Below, one piece after another: positions 1 through 5,677 of a DNA stretch of 10,802 nt. The stretch is from CALIKS01 sp964440295 (GTDB lineage Archaea; Thermoproteota; Nitrososphaeria_A; Caldarchaeales; Calditenuaceae): positions 1-10,802 of the forward strand of contig CAYTRT010000036.1 in the NCBI GenBank assembly GCA_964440295.1, read 5' to 3'. Numbering within the stretch: the first letter of the stretch is position 1; each line of letters begins with the position of its first letter. A model generated the notes under the pieces. The model was given only the letters and a program-made list of their open reading frames with translations. It searched no databases and was not told where the DNA came from. The position numbers and the translations under genes are program-made.

Positions 1-269
1 TCTACATCTCCTCTAGCAAGAGCGTCTGCTAAGGCAACTCCGGTAATGTATGAATTAAACATTGTAGTGTTAAGCCCTTCCTCCGAGAACCAATCGAAGT
101 GTTTAGCTATGTATATCGGTGCAGCATGATCGTTGAACTCTACGGCCAGTCTTACTGCCTCGTATCTCTTCTCGCTGGATGAGATTGCTGAAAGATATGT
201 TAGAGACAAGATCGAGGCTGTGATTATGACTACGATAACTATCCATAATATGGTTTTCTTGGTTTTCAT
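1..269 (-). CDS. ABC-type solute-binding protein, N-terminal part (runs off the left edge)
   Basis: Reading the minus strand from the ATG at 269-267 gives 89 open codons to the window edge, so the C-terminal majority is missing. Residues 1-7 are basic (MKTKKTI), residues 8-30 form one hydrophobic segment, and the mature part begins near residue 33. The segment LAVEFNDHAAPIYIAKHFDWF followed by SEEGL resembles the first strand and helix of periplasmic-binding proteins of the NMT1/SsuA/TauA group (nitrate, sulfonate, taurine, or pyrimidine-precursor uptake), where a ligand loop precedes 'YIA...GWFxxEGL'. No lipobox cysteine is seen, so membrane anchoring by the N-terminal helix is inferred. The ATG at 280 is immediately followed by a stop (TGA), which supports 269 as the start. 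It is divergent from the tfx-like gene. The ligand cannot be told from this fragment. Confidence 0.75.
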   Translation of the reverse strand, partial: MKTKKTILWIVIVVIITASILSLTYLSAISSSEKRYEAVRLAVEFNDHAAPIYIAKHFDWFSEEGLNTTMFNSYITGVALADALARGDV

Positions 270-291
270 CAGAGCGACATTAGTTTAACTA

Positions 292-303
292 TTCTTAAAT
301 TTA
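292..303 (-). promoter_or_regulatory. TATA box of the solute-binding protein gene
   Basis: On the minus strand the sequence reads TAAATTTAAGAA, a good archaeal box A. Its centre is about 28 bases before the ATG at 269, so transcription would begin at or next to the start codon (leaderless or nearly so). Confidence 0.45.
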
Positions 304-364
304 CGTAACTATTTCCTGTAAGTATATTTTTTATTGATAAACTTTCGTAACTGTTTCTCGTAAC
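304..364. repeat. Duplicated CGTAAC-type element, possible regulator-binding sites
   Basis: Two 19-base copies (304-322 and 346-364) match at 15 of 19 positions. Each is built from two hexamers 13 bases apart: CGTAAC/TGTAAG in the first, CGTAAC/CGTAAC in the second. The copies start 42 bases apart, about four helical turns. They lie just upstream of the TATA box of the solute-binding protein gene and about 115-175 bases upstream of the tfx-like start, which suits activator-type sites or an operator shared by the divergent genes. The binding protein is unknown; the neighbouring Tfx-like protein is an obvious candidate by inference only. Confidence 0.4.
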
Positions 365-434
365 GAATATTCTACTTGGAGAGATTTGTGGAAGAGATAA
401 AAATGCATTTGAACTTTAGCTATTGTATAATGAG

Positions 435-447
435 TCTTAAATAAATA
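435..447 (+). promoter_or_regulatory. TATA box of the tfx-like gene
   Basis: CTTAAATAAATAG is a strong archaeal box A. Its distance to the TTG at 480 predicts a transcript with only a short leader of roughly 10 bases. Confidence 0.45.
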
Positions 448-479
448 GATGAGTATTGTTTATGATTGTTGATTAAGGT

Positions 480-908
480 TTGAGTGCAAAAAGCGGTAGA
501 AAGATCGTTAGACCGTTCCTAACTAGGAGACAGATCGAAGTATTAAAATTAAGAATGAAGGGGTTAACACGAGAGCAGGTGGCTGAGATGCTGAAGACAT
601 CGAGAGAAAATGTAGCCAACCTAGAGAGTAGAGAATATGTAAATATTATGAGAGCAAGGATTACACTTAGAATCTTAGATGAATTGAATCCCGAAAAGGA
701 GGTTGTAGTGTTAGCCGGCACCCCAATAACGGATGTTCCTAGAATTATACTGGATAGGGCGGATATGCTGGGCATAAAATTAGCTCTCGGTGCAGAGAGT
801 ATATATCATCTTGTCAAGAAGAAGGCCATGAAGAGGAGAGACCATCTTACCGCACCTTTAAAAGTAAAAATTCTCCCATCCGGTAAGATAAAACTAGCAA
901 GGTTATAA
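480..908 (+). CDS. Tfx-family DNA-binding transcriptional regulator
   Basis: This is a 142-residue protein with the two-part layout of archaeal Tfx proteins. Residues 13-65 form a basic helix-turn-helix region (FLTRRQIEVLKLRMKGLTRE, then QVAEMLKTSRENVANLE) like the sigma-70 region 4/LuxR-type helix pair. Residues 70-142 match the Tfx C-terminal domain, including VVVLAGTPITDVPRIILDRAD, LGIKLALGAESIYHLV and the terminal ILPSGKIKL. The family is known from Methanothermobacter, where Tfx binds near the molybdenum formylmethanofuran dehydrogenase operon; targets elsewhere are mostly unknown. The start is TTG at 480, preceded by GATTAAGG and a TATA box near 441. It is divergent from the solute-binding protein gene, so local control of that uptake system is a fair inference but not shown by the sequence. 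Confidence 0.88.
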   Translation: MSAKSGRKIVRPFLTRRQIEVLKLRMKGLTREQVAEMLKTSRENVANLESREYVNIMRARITLRILDELNPEKEVVVLAGTPITDVPRIILDRADMLGIKLALGAESIYHLVKKKAMKRRDHLTAPLKVKILPSGKIKLARL

Positions 909-1057
909 ACACTCGAAGCGAATTATCTTTATGCTTATCTCATAGACACGCCAGCTGATCCACCTCTGTAGCTAGATGGCGAGGCTCCTGACGTTGCATT
1001 TTACAAGATTGTCAATCGAGCCTAAGCCCAACTTCTACAATAAAGTCTAGGGACACG

Positions 1058-1098
1058 AATCAACAGATAGCAAGGACGCCTCTCCAAAGCTGTTGATT
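1058..1098. repeat. Perfect 9-bp inverted repeat (hairpin)
   Basis: AATCAACAG at 1058-1066 is the exact reverse complement of CTGTTGATT at 1090-1098, with a 23-base loop. No T-run follows that would make it an obvious terminator. It may be part of a structured RNA or a protein-binding site. Confidence 0.5.
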
Positions 1099-1183
1099 AA
1101 CTTCTAAATACTGCCTCAAGCCACTATCAAGCGTGGAAGGCTCTATGCCTACTCTCCTCGAAACCACACGCATAGCTGGCCTA

Positions 1184-1194
1184 GAGAAATATAG
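1184..1194 (+). promoter_or_regulatory. TATA-like box of tRNA-Arg
   Basis: GAGAAATATAG lies about 22 bases before the first tRNA base at 1212, close to the normal archaeal spacing. The match is only moderate. Confidence 0.35.
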
Positions 1195-1211
1195 CGTCGA
1201 GCAACACACTT

Positions 1212-1286
1212 GGGCCCGTAGCTCAGCATGGATAGAGCGCCGGCCTTCTAAGTCGGAGGTCGAGGGTTCAAGTCCCTCCGGGCCCG
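1212..1286 (+). tRNA. tRNA-Arg (anticodon UCU)
   Basis: All arms of a cloverleaf can be drawn. The acceptor GGGCCCG (1212-1218) pairs with CGGGCCC (1279-1285), and 1286 is the discriminator G. D-stem GCTC (1221-1224) pairs with GAGC (1235-1238). Anticodon stem CCGGC (1240-1244) pairs with GTCGG (1252-1256) with one G-U. The anticodon loop CTTCTAA holds TCT at 1247-1249. T-stem GAGGG (1262-1266) pairs with CCCTC (1274-1278) around TTCAAGT. There is no intron and no encoded CCA. It reads AGA codons, which are common in the protein genes here. T-rich runs (GTTTTG, GTTTGTTTTAGTTTTG) at 1316-1343 may end its transcript. Confidence 0.95.
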
Positions 1287-1351
1287 TCGCTTTACAATAT
1301 GAAAATTCAGGCCGAGTTTTGTGGCGGGTTTGTTTTAGTTTTGTAGCCCTG

Positions 1352-1377
1352 CTTTAAATTATGTGTTATACATGATT
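1352..1377 (+). promoter_or_regulatory. Promoter of the ECF operon with an overlapping imperfect palindrome
   Basis: CTTTAAATT at 1352-1360 is a TATA-like box; transcription would start near 1380, giving a leader of roughly 60 bases. Immediately downstream, AAT-x-ATGT-GTTAT-ACAT-x-ATT (1357-1377) is an inverted repeat with 7 of 8 arm pairs. A repressor bound there would block TBP/TFB or polymerase. The regulator is unknown. Confidence 0.35.
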
Positions 1378-1441
1378 ATGTAAATTTTTGAACTTTATGT
1401 CACCAATCCTAAAATAATAAGAGGGAGGGAAGGATTCTGAG

Positions 1442-2005
1442 ATGACGCAAGAATCTGTTATGATTAAAAGGCCTGATTTACTCACGGCCATTGCGTACAT
1501 GGCTGTGACCTCAGCTGTTACGGGTGTTGGTTTTCTATTAACAGCTCCCATCCCATTGATTCCTGGAGCTATACATTGGCGAGTATTAGCTTTCCTCCCA
1601 TGTGTCTTCGGAATACTTTTCGGACCCATAACTGGATTTGTAGCAGGTGCAATAGGCAATACACTCTGGGCAATTATAGGTGGGTACTTCAATCCCGCTA
1701 CGCCCATATTCGATCTCGTAGGAGTCGGACTTACAGGATTGATCCCTGGCCTACTCTGTAAGCCTGAGGATTCAAAATCAAAAATAGGGTTACTCAAGAT
1801 AGCGCTTATAAGCCTGCTTTCATGTTTGGTTATGGTTCCGATAGTCGCGGTGGGCTTCGACCTAGTTGGAGCAGCGCCCTTCGTGCCTGCAGTAGTCTTT
1901 CTAATTCTAAGCGACCTTCCCCCAATCGTGATAGGTACACCAATTGTGATTGCCGCTGTGGCGCGTCCACTATTAAGGAGAAATCTAATCAAATGGAGAC
2001 TCTAA
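1442..2005 (+). CDS. ECF transporter substrate-binding membrane protein (S component)
   Basis: This 187-residue protein is very hydrophobic, with about six membrane segments (roughly residues 12-34, 45-60, 61-82, 88-106, 116-137 and 146-175) and short loops. The stretch VFGILFGPITGFVAGAIGNT (55-74), followed by a Gly/Pro-rich loop and FDLVGVGLTGLIPGL, is typical of the ECF S-component superfamily (RibU/ThiW/HmpT/QueT-like folds), in which this protein binds the vitamin or other substrate. The location before the ATPase and EcfT genes confirms the role. The substrate cannot be read from sequence; the phosphoribosyltransferase at the operon end hints at a nucleobase-like molecule. The start is ATG 1442; a GAGGGAGGG tract at 1421-1429 is a Shine-Dalgarno candidate at slightly long spacing. 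The gene overlaps the ATPase by 13 bases. Confidence 0.82.
   Translation: MTQESVMIKRPDLLTAIAYMAVTSAVTGVGFLLTAPIPLIPGAIHWRVLAFLPCVFGILFGPITGFVAGAIGNTLWAIIGGYFNPATPIFDLVGVGLTGLIPGLLCKPEDSKSKIGLLKIALISLLSCLVMVPIVAVGFDLVGAAPFVPAVVFLILSDLPPIVIGTPIVIAAVARPLLRRNLIKWRL
1976..1981 (+). promoter_or_regulatory. Shine-Dalgarno site deciding the ATPase start
   Basis: AAGGAG stands 11 bases before the ATG at 1993, inside the end of the S-component gene. It supports 1993 over any in-frame start further upstream, which would add sequence unrelated to ABC ATPases. Confidence 0.5.
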
Positions 2006-3441
2006 ATTACCTTGAGGTAACTGGTCTAAGCTGTAAATATAGCTCTGAATGGGTACTGAGAGATATATCATTTAAAGTTAGAAAGGGTGAAGCGTTAGCG
2101 ATATTAGGCCGAAGCGCCTCTGGAAAAACGACCCTAGCATACTGCCTATCTGGAATTATACCGAACAGAATATCCGGAACAGTGTCTGGAAGCATAGTGG
2201 CTGATGGTGAAGAATTAATAGGCAAACCCATAAGAGAGTTTAATAAAGCCATAGGGATAGTGCTTCAAAACTATGAGCTACAAATTTTTGGATTAACAGT
2301 TGAGGAAGACTTAGAGTTAAGTCTTTGCGATGGAGATGATGAGCGTCTTGAGTGGGCTTTAGAATTCTTTGATTTGAAGAAATACAGAGATTATTATGTC
2401 CATGAGTTATCGGGTGGGTTAAAACATCGTCTCGTATTAGCATCAACAATAGTAACAAATCCTAAATACGTGATACTAGACGATCCAGTTGCCAATCTTG
2501 ATTGGAAGAGCAAAAAGATGGTAGCAAATATGATAAGGATACTGAAGGAAAACGGAAAAGGAGTGATAGTTTTGGGAAGGAGACTTAAGGGGCTAGAAGA
2601 CGTCATAGATAAAGTGTTATACCTACTAGGAGGAGCTACAGAAAACGGAAACATCTGTCTTTCAGACACTACAGGACTAAATATTAATGCTCCACCAAAA
2701 CTTAATGACGATAGACACGTAGTTGAGTTCAATCAAGTTTATTATAAATACAGTAGTGAATATGTCTTAAAGAATATTTCATTAAAAATAAAGAGAGGAG
2801 AGATTCTATCAGTAATGGGTCCAAATGGCTCGGGAAAAACAACTTTGATGAAGCACATTATTGGATTGTTGAAGCCATGTAAAGGTAGCGTCCTAGTTAA
2901 TGGTATAGATACGAGGAAAGCCAGTCCAGCTAGAATGGCGAGACATGTTGGAATAGTGTTCCAAGACCCTGAAAAATACTTTGTTTCTGAAACCGTTTGG
3001 GATGAGGTATTATTTGGAGTGAGGAATCTCAACTTAGATGAGGGTCTAGTAGAGGAGGCCCTAAATATGCTTGGGTTAATTTACAAGAAGAATTCAAGTC
3101 CATATTCGCTTAGCATGGGTGAGAAAATTAGATTATCAATTGCCAGCGTAATAGCTATGAATCCTGAAATCATAATTCTAGATGAGCCAACAACAGGTCA
3201 AGATAATGAGACGTTAAAACAGATTATTGCAATCATAAACAAAATAAAAAACATTAGTAAGACTATCGTAATAGTTACGCATGACTCTGATTTTGCTTTA
3301 AGTGTTGCTGATAGGATAGTAATTTTGAATGACGGCTCAATCATTGCTGAAGGAAATCCCGCTCAGATTTTGAGCGATTCTAAATTAATTGACGATGCCG
3401 GAATAGAGCCACCGTCTATCATGAGTGAGGAGAAATGTTAA
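1993..3441 (+). CDS. Fused double ATPase of an ECF transporter (EcfA-EcfA')
   Basis: These 482 residues hold two ABC ATPase domains in one chain, whereas many ECF systems use two separate ATPases. Domain 1: Walker A GRSASGKTT (39-47), Q-loop Gln near 92, signature LSGGL (139-143), Walker B VILDDP (160-165). The usual catalytic Glu after the Walker B Asp is Asp164, and the switch-loop position reads VIVLGRR (191-197) with no His. Domain 2: Walker A GPNGSGKTT (276-284), Gln324, signature LSMGE (373-377), Walker B IIILDEP (393-399) with Glu398, and switch His430. Only domain 2 thus has the full catalytic set, which suggests one strong and one weak ATP site. In ECF transporters the two ATPases dock on coupling helices of EcfT and power substrate release. 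The gene overlaps EcfT by ATGTTAA (7 bases). Confidence 0.9.
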   Translation: METLNYLEVTGLSCKYSSEWVLRDISFKVRKGEALAILGRSASGKTTLAYCLSGIIPNRISGTVSGSIVADGEELIGKPIREFNKAIGIVLQNYELQIFGLTVEEDLELSLCDGDDERLEWALEFFDLKKYRDYYVHELSGGLKHRLVLASTIVTNPKYVILDDPVANLDWKSKKMVANMIRILKENGKGVIVLGRRLKGLEDVIDKVLYLLGGATENGNICLSDTTGLNINAPPKLNDDRHVVEFNQVYYKYSSEYVLKNISLKIKRGEILSVMGPNGSGKTTLMKHIIGLLKPCKGSVLVNGIDTRKASPARMARHVGIVFQDPEKYFVSETVWDEVLFGVRNLNLDEGLVEEALNMLGLIYKKNSSPYSLSMGEKIRLSIASVIAMNPEIIILDEPTTGQDNETLKQIIAIINKIKNISKTIVIVTHDSDFALSVADRIVILNDGSIIAEGNPAQILSDSKLIDDAGIEPPSIMSEEKC

Positions 3442-4163
3442 ACAGAATGTCCGTGACATTAGATCCTAGAATAAAAATTATTGTATTCCTTTCATGGATT
3501 TCATTAGCATTTATTTGTAGGGACATTTATAGTATCGTAGCATTGCTAATAACTTCCATAGTACTGTTATTATTTGTAGGAGCAGCAGGTGCTGTCTTTA
3601 GAAAGCTGAGATTATTGATTCCTCTGGTTTTGCTAGCATTTCCTCTTTGGACATTTTTGAATCAGTGGTCACTATTTTATGCTTCAAGTAGGGGTGTAGA
3701 TTTTCTCTTTGGACTTTTTATGACGCTTAGATTATCGATAATAGTTATTATATCATTATCGTTCATAGTTTTTGTGAAGCCCACAGAAATTATTAAGGCT
3801 ATACAATCTCTTAGGCTTCCTCCAATAATTGGAGCAACTTTTGCTCTAGCATTTAGATACTTATACATAATTTCTGAAGACTACAAATCGATAAAAGAGG
3901 CACACCTTTGTCGAGGACTTGAACTTGATAAAGGATCATTAATAAGAAGAATTAGAAACTATATTCCATTACTGATACCTTTAATCATTAGGAGTATTGA
4001 TAGCGCAGAAAAACTAGTCTTAGCGTTGGAGTTGCGTCCATACATCGTAAACAGTAGGAGAATTAGGCCTCTGAAAATTAAAGATTTGGCAATACTTCTC
4101 GGATGTATCTTAACATTAGTCTTAGCGATTTTATATAATTTCTATTTTGGTGGGTTGAGTTGA
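3435..4163 (+). CDS. ECF transporter transmembrane coupling protein (EcfT)
   Basis: The 242-residue membrane protein has about five hydrophobic segments (residues 13-28, 31-50, 58-76, 94-114 and 218-238) and a long cytoplasmic helical part at about 140-215. The N-terminus (LDPRIKIIVFLSW) is the usual EcfT/CbiQ opening. EcfT proteins normally carry two Ala-Arg-Gly motifs on coupling helices that touch the ATPases. Here the first reads HLCRGLE (157-163) and the second ALELRPY (197-203), so Arg is kept in both while the small residues differ. The ATG at 3435 overlaps the ATPase stop, with GAGGAG a few bases upstream as a clear Shine-Dalgarno. Its end overlaps the next gene by 4 bases, as expected for coupled translation. 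Confidence 0.85.
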   Translation: MLNRMSVTLDPRIKIIVFLSWISLAFICRDIYSIVALLITSIVLLLFVGAAGAVFRKLRLLIPLVLLAFPLWTFLNQWSLFYASSRGVDFLFGLFMTLRLSIIVIISLSFIVFVKPTEIIKAIQSLRLPPIIGATFALAFRYLYIISEDYKSIKEAHLCRGLELDKGSLIRRIRNYIPLLIPLIIRSIDSAEKLVLALELRPYIVNSRRIRPLKIKDLAILLGCILTLVLAILYNFYFGGLS

Positions 4164-4744
4164 GTTTAAGGGTCCAGGAATATACTGGGCAAGATAGATA
4201 TGTTGTCAGGATTGGTGACTTAGTGAGAGAATTACCGATAGTCCAAGTTTCTGAAAATGTCTGGATAGCGTCAAACGCAGATCTGATCTTGGGTGATGTA
4301 GAATTCATAGAGGTTGCGGCGAATTTGCTTGCTGAGAAAATTAAGCAGTATAGTCCAGATATTATCGTGGCTCCTGAGGCAAAGGCTATAGCGTTAACAT
4401 ATGAAGTGGCGAAAAAACTTGGCCATAAGAAGTTAGTAATAGCAAGGAAGTCCGTTAAAGCATATATGGTCGACTACCTTGCAGAAGAATTTTCCTCTAT
4501 AACTACTAAGAGTAAACAACTGTTAATATTTGTAAAGAATGATGTTTATAGGATTAGGGACAACAAGGTGTGTATTCTTGACGATGTAGTATCGACGGGT
4601 GGGACTGTTAACGCCTTGGATCGACTAGTTAGAAGAGCTGGTGGGAAAGTTGCTTGTAAAGCGGCTATCTGGATTGAAGGGCCATGGTACAAAGGTGATT
4701 TAATATATTTAGATGAGCTTCCAATATTTTTGAAAAGTAGTTAA
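4160..4744 (+). CDS. Type I phosphoribosyltransferase, purine type (adenine/xanthine/hypoxanthine-like)
   Basis: The 194-residue protein has the PRPP-binding signature VCILDDVVSTGGT (137-149), a pyrophosphate-loop-like IARKSVK (94-100), and an upstream VAPEAKAIALTYEVAKKLG region similar to archaeal adenine and hypoxanthine phosphoribosyltransferases. Such enzymes join a free base to PRPP, giving a nucleotide and pyrophosphate in the cytoplasm. The base is undetermined: the C-terminal hood (WIEGPWYKGDLIYLDELPIF) does not settle it. Some archaeal relatives act as regulators, but no helix-turn-helix is present here. The gene starts with TTG at 4160 overlapping the EcfT stop, so it is almost certainly the last gene of the ECF operon. 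Co-transcription suggests that the enzyme traps the imported compound. Confidence 0.82.
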   Translation: MSLRVQEYTGQDRYVVRIGDLVRELPIVQVSENVWIASNADLILGDVEFIEVAANLLAEKIKQYSPDIIVAPEAKAIALTYEVAKKLGHKKLVIARKSVKAYMVDYLAEEFSSITTKSKQLLIFVKNDVYRIRDNKVCILDDVVSTGGTVNALDRLVRRAGGKVACKAAIWIEGPWYKGDLIYLDELPIFLKSS

Positions 4745-4833
4745 TACTCTTATTGTTAGAATCTTGAATGTTTAGTATACTGGTGTCGACTGCGTAAACG
4801 ATTTTATGTCGAGATTGTTAATTATTTATACGG

Positions 4834-5592
4834 ATGAGTAGAGTCGTCGTAGTCATTCCTACGTACAATGAGGCTGAAACAATCTCTAATGTTATTAGAG
4901 ATGTTTTAGAATCTATGCGTATAGCGGGAATTGATTGTCATGTTTTAGTTATTGATGATAATAGTCCTGATGGTACTGCGGATGTTGTGGCTCGATTGGC
5001 TGAAATGACTGGTAAAGTATCCGTCATAGTAAGGCCGAGACGAATGGGATTGGGCTCTGCATATATTGATGGGTTTAAACATGTTCTTGAGAAGATGAAG
5101 GATGCCGATGTAGTAGTTGAGATGGACGCTGATGGTAGTCATGATCCAAAGCTTCTTCCACAGCTTGTTAATCCTGTGTTGAAGGGAGAGTCCGATATTG
5201 TTGTTGGTTCTAGGTATGTCGGTTGGGGGAAGTGGGCCGGTGAGACTAAAGGAAGAGAGATAATTAGTAGGGGTGCTAATCTACTGGCCAGGATATGTAC
5301 TGGCGTGAAGATTAAGGATCTTACAAGTGGTTATAGGGCGATCTCGACTAGGATTTTGCGCCTAGTCATTGATGTCTTAAAGGAGGCTTCAAGGGGATAT
5401 ACGTTTCAGGTAGAGAGCCTTGCAGAGTATGCATATGCGGGTGCGAGGATAGGAGAAGTGCCTATAATATTCCTTCCTAGACGTAGGGGTAAGAGTAAGC
5501 TGGGGACATCCGAAATTCTCTACTTCTTCCTGTGGAATGTTAAGCACCTCTTTAAGCGAAGGATTCCGAGAATTTTGAGGATTAAAACTTAA
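4834..5592 (+). CDS. Dolichol/polyprenyl-phosphate mannosyltransferase-like GT2 glycosyltransferase
   Basis: The 252-residue protein is a GT-A fold family 2 enzyme of the Dpm1 type. Visible motifs are IPTYNE (8-13), VIDDNSPDGTADV (39-51), the metal-binding MDADGSHDP (97-105), VVGSRYV (123-129), the acceptor-side KDLTSGYRA (161-169) and PRRRGKSKL (215-223). Dpm1 transfers mannose from GDP-mannose to a lipid phosphate at the inner face of the membrane, feeding protein glycosylation or glycolipid synthesis. The usual C-terminal membrane anchor of some archaeal Dpm proteins is absent; the chain ends in a basic tail (about 237-252) with a short hydrophobic stretch before it (LYFFLWNV), so peripheral attachment is likely. 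The sugar could also be glucose. The ATG at 4834 gives the family's normal N-terminus. The gene lies 89 bases after the ECF operon and may be transcribed separately. Confidence 0.88.
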   Translation: MSRVVVVIPTYNEAETISNVIRDVLESMRIAGIDCHVLVIDDNSPDGTADVVARLAEMTGKVSVIVRPRRMGLGSAYIDGFKHVLEKMKDADVVVEMDADGSHDPKLLPQLVNPVLKGESDIVVGSRYVGWGKWAGETKGREIISRGANLLARICTGVKIKDLTSGYRAISTRILRLVIDVLKEASRGYTFQVESLAEYAYAGARIGEVPIIFLPRRRGKSKLGTSEILYFFLWNVKHLFKRRIPRILRIKT

Positions 5593-5650
5593 GATACTGG
5601 TAGTGGGATTTATAGGGCTATCAGTTAAGGAGGCTAAGTTGCTGGTCCAG

Positions 5651-5658
5651 ATTAAATA
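5651..5658 (+). promoter_or_regulatory. TATA box of the PAC2-family gene
   Basis: ATTAAATA is centred about 23 bases before the ATG at 5678, so the transcript would start at the ATG itself. No Shine-Dalgarno is seen before the start, in keeping with leaderless translation. Confidence 0.4.
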
Positions 5659-5677
5659 ATGAGTTTGTAGTAGGTTC

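Larger units (their letters stand above)
909..1211. other. Gene-free intergenic stretch, partly GC-rich and possibly a structured RNA
   Basis: I recognise no protein or known RNA family here on either strand. Sampled GC is about 55% at 941-1000, above the AT-rich genes on both sides; in thermophiles this can mark non-coding RNA. Two nested foldable elements stand out. In 982-1023, AGGCTC pairs with GAGCCT, and inside it TGAC pairs with GTCA and TTG with CAA. In 1058-1098, two perfect 9-base arms face each other. A short CCAC/GTGG hairpin lies at 1121-1136. A weak TATA-like stretch around 903-910 or 925-935 could drive it. The alternative is decayed sequence upstream of the tRNA gene. Confidence 0.3.

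Noticed and set aside
967..1023. Resemblance to a tRNA D-arm (GTAGCTAGATGGCGAGGC)
   Set aside because: No matching acceptor stem, anticodon loop or T-arm can be built around it.
1133..1357. A 74-codon open frame across the tRNA-Arg gene
   Set aside because: It runs through the complete tRNA cloverleaf and has no recognisable protein features.
1822..1992. In-frame extension of the fused ATPase to an ATG at 1822, adding 57 residues
   Set aside because: The added Ser/Arg-rich sequence lies wholly inside the S-component gene in another frame and is unlike ABC ATPases. ATG 1993 has AAGGAG at good spacing.
1366..1992. 208-codon minus-strand open frame opposite the S component
   Set aside because: It is low-complexity Ile/Pro/Thr-rich sequence antisense to a well-supported membrane protein, with no family features.
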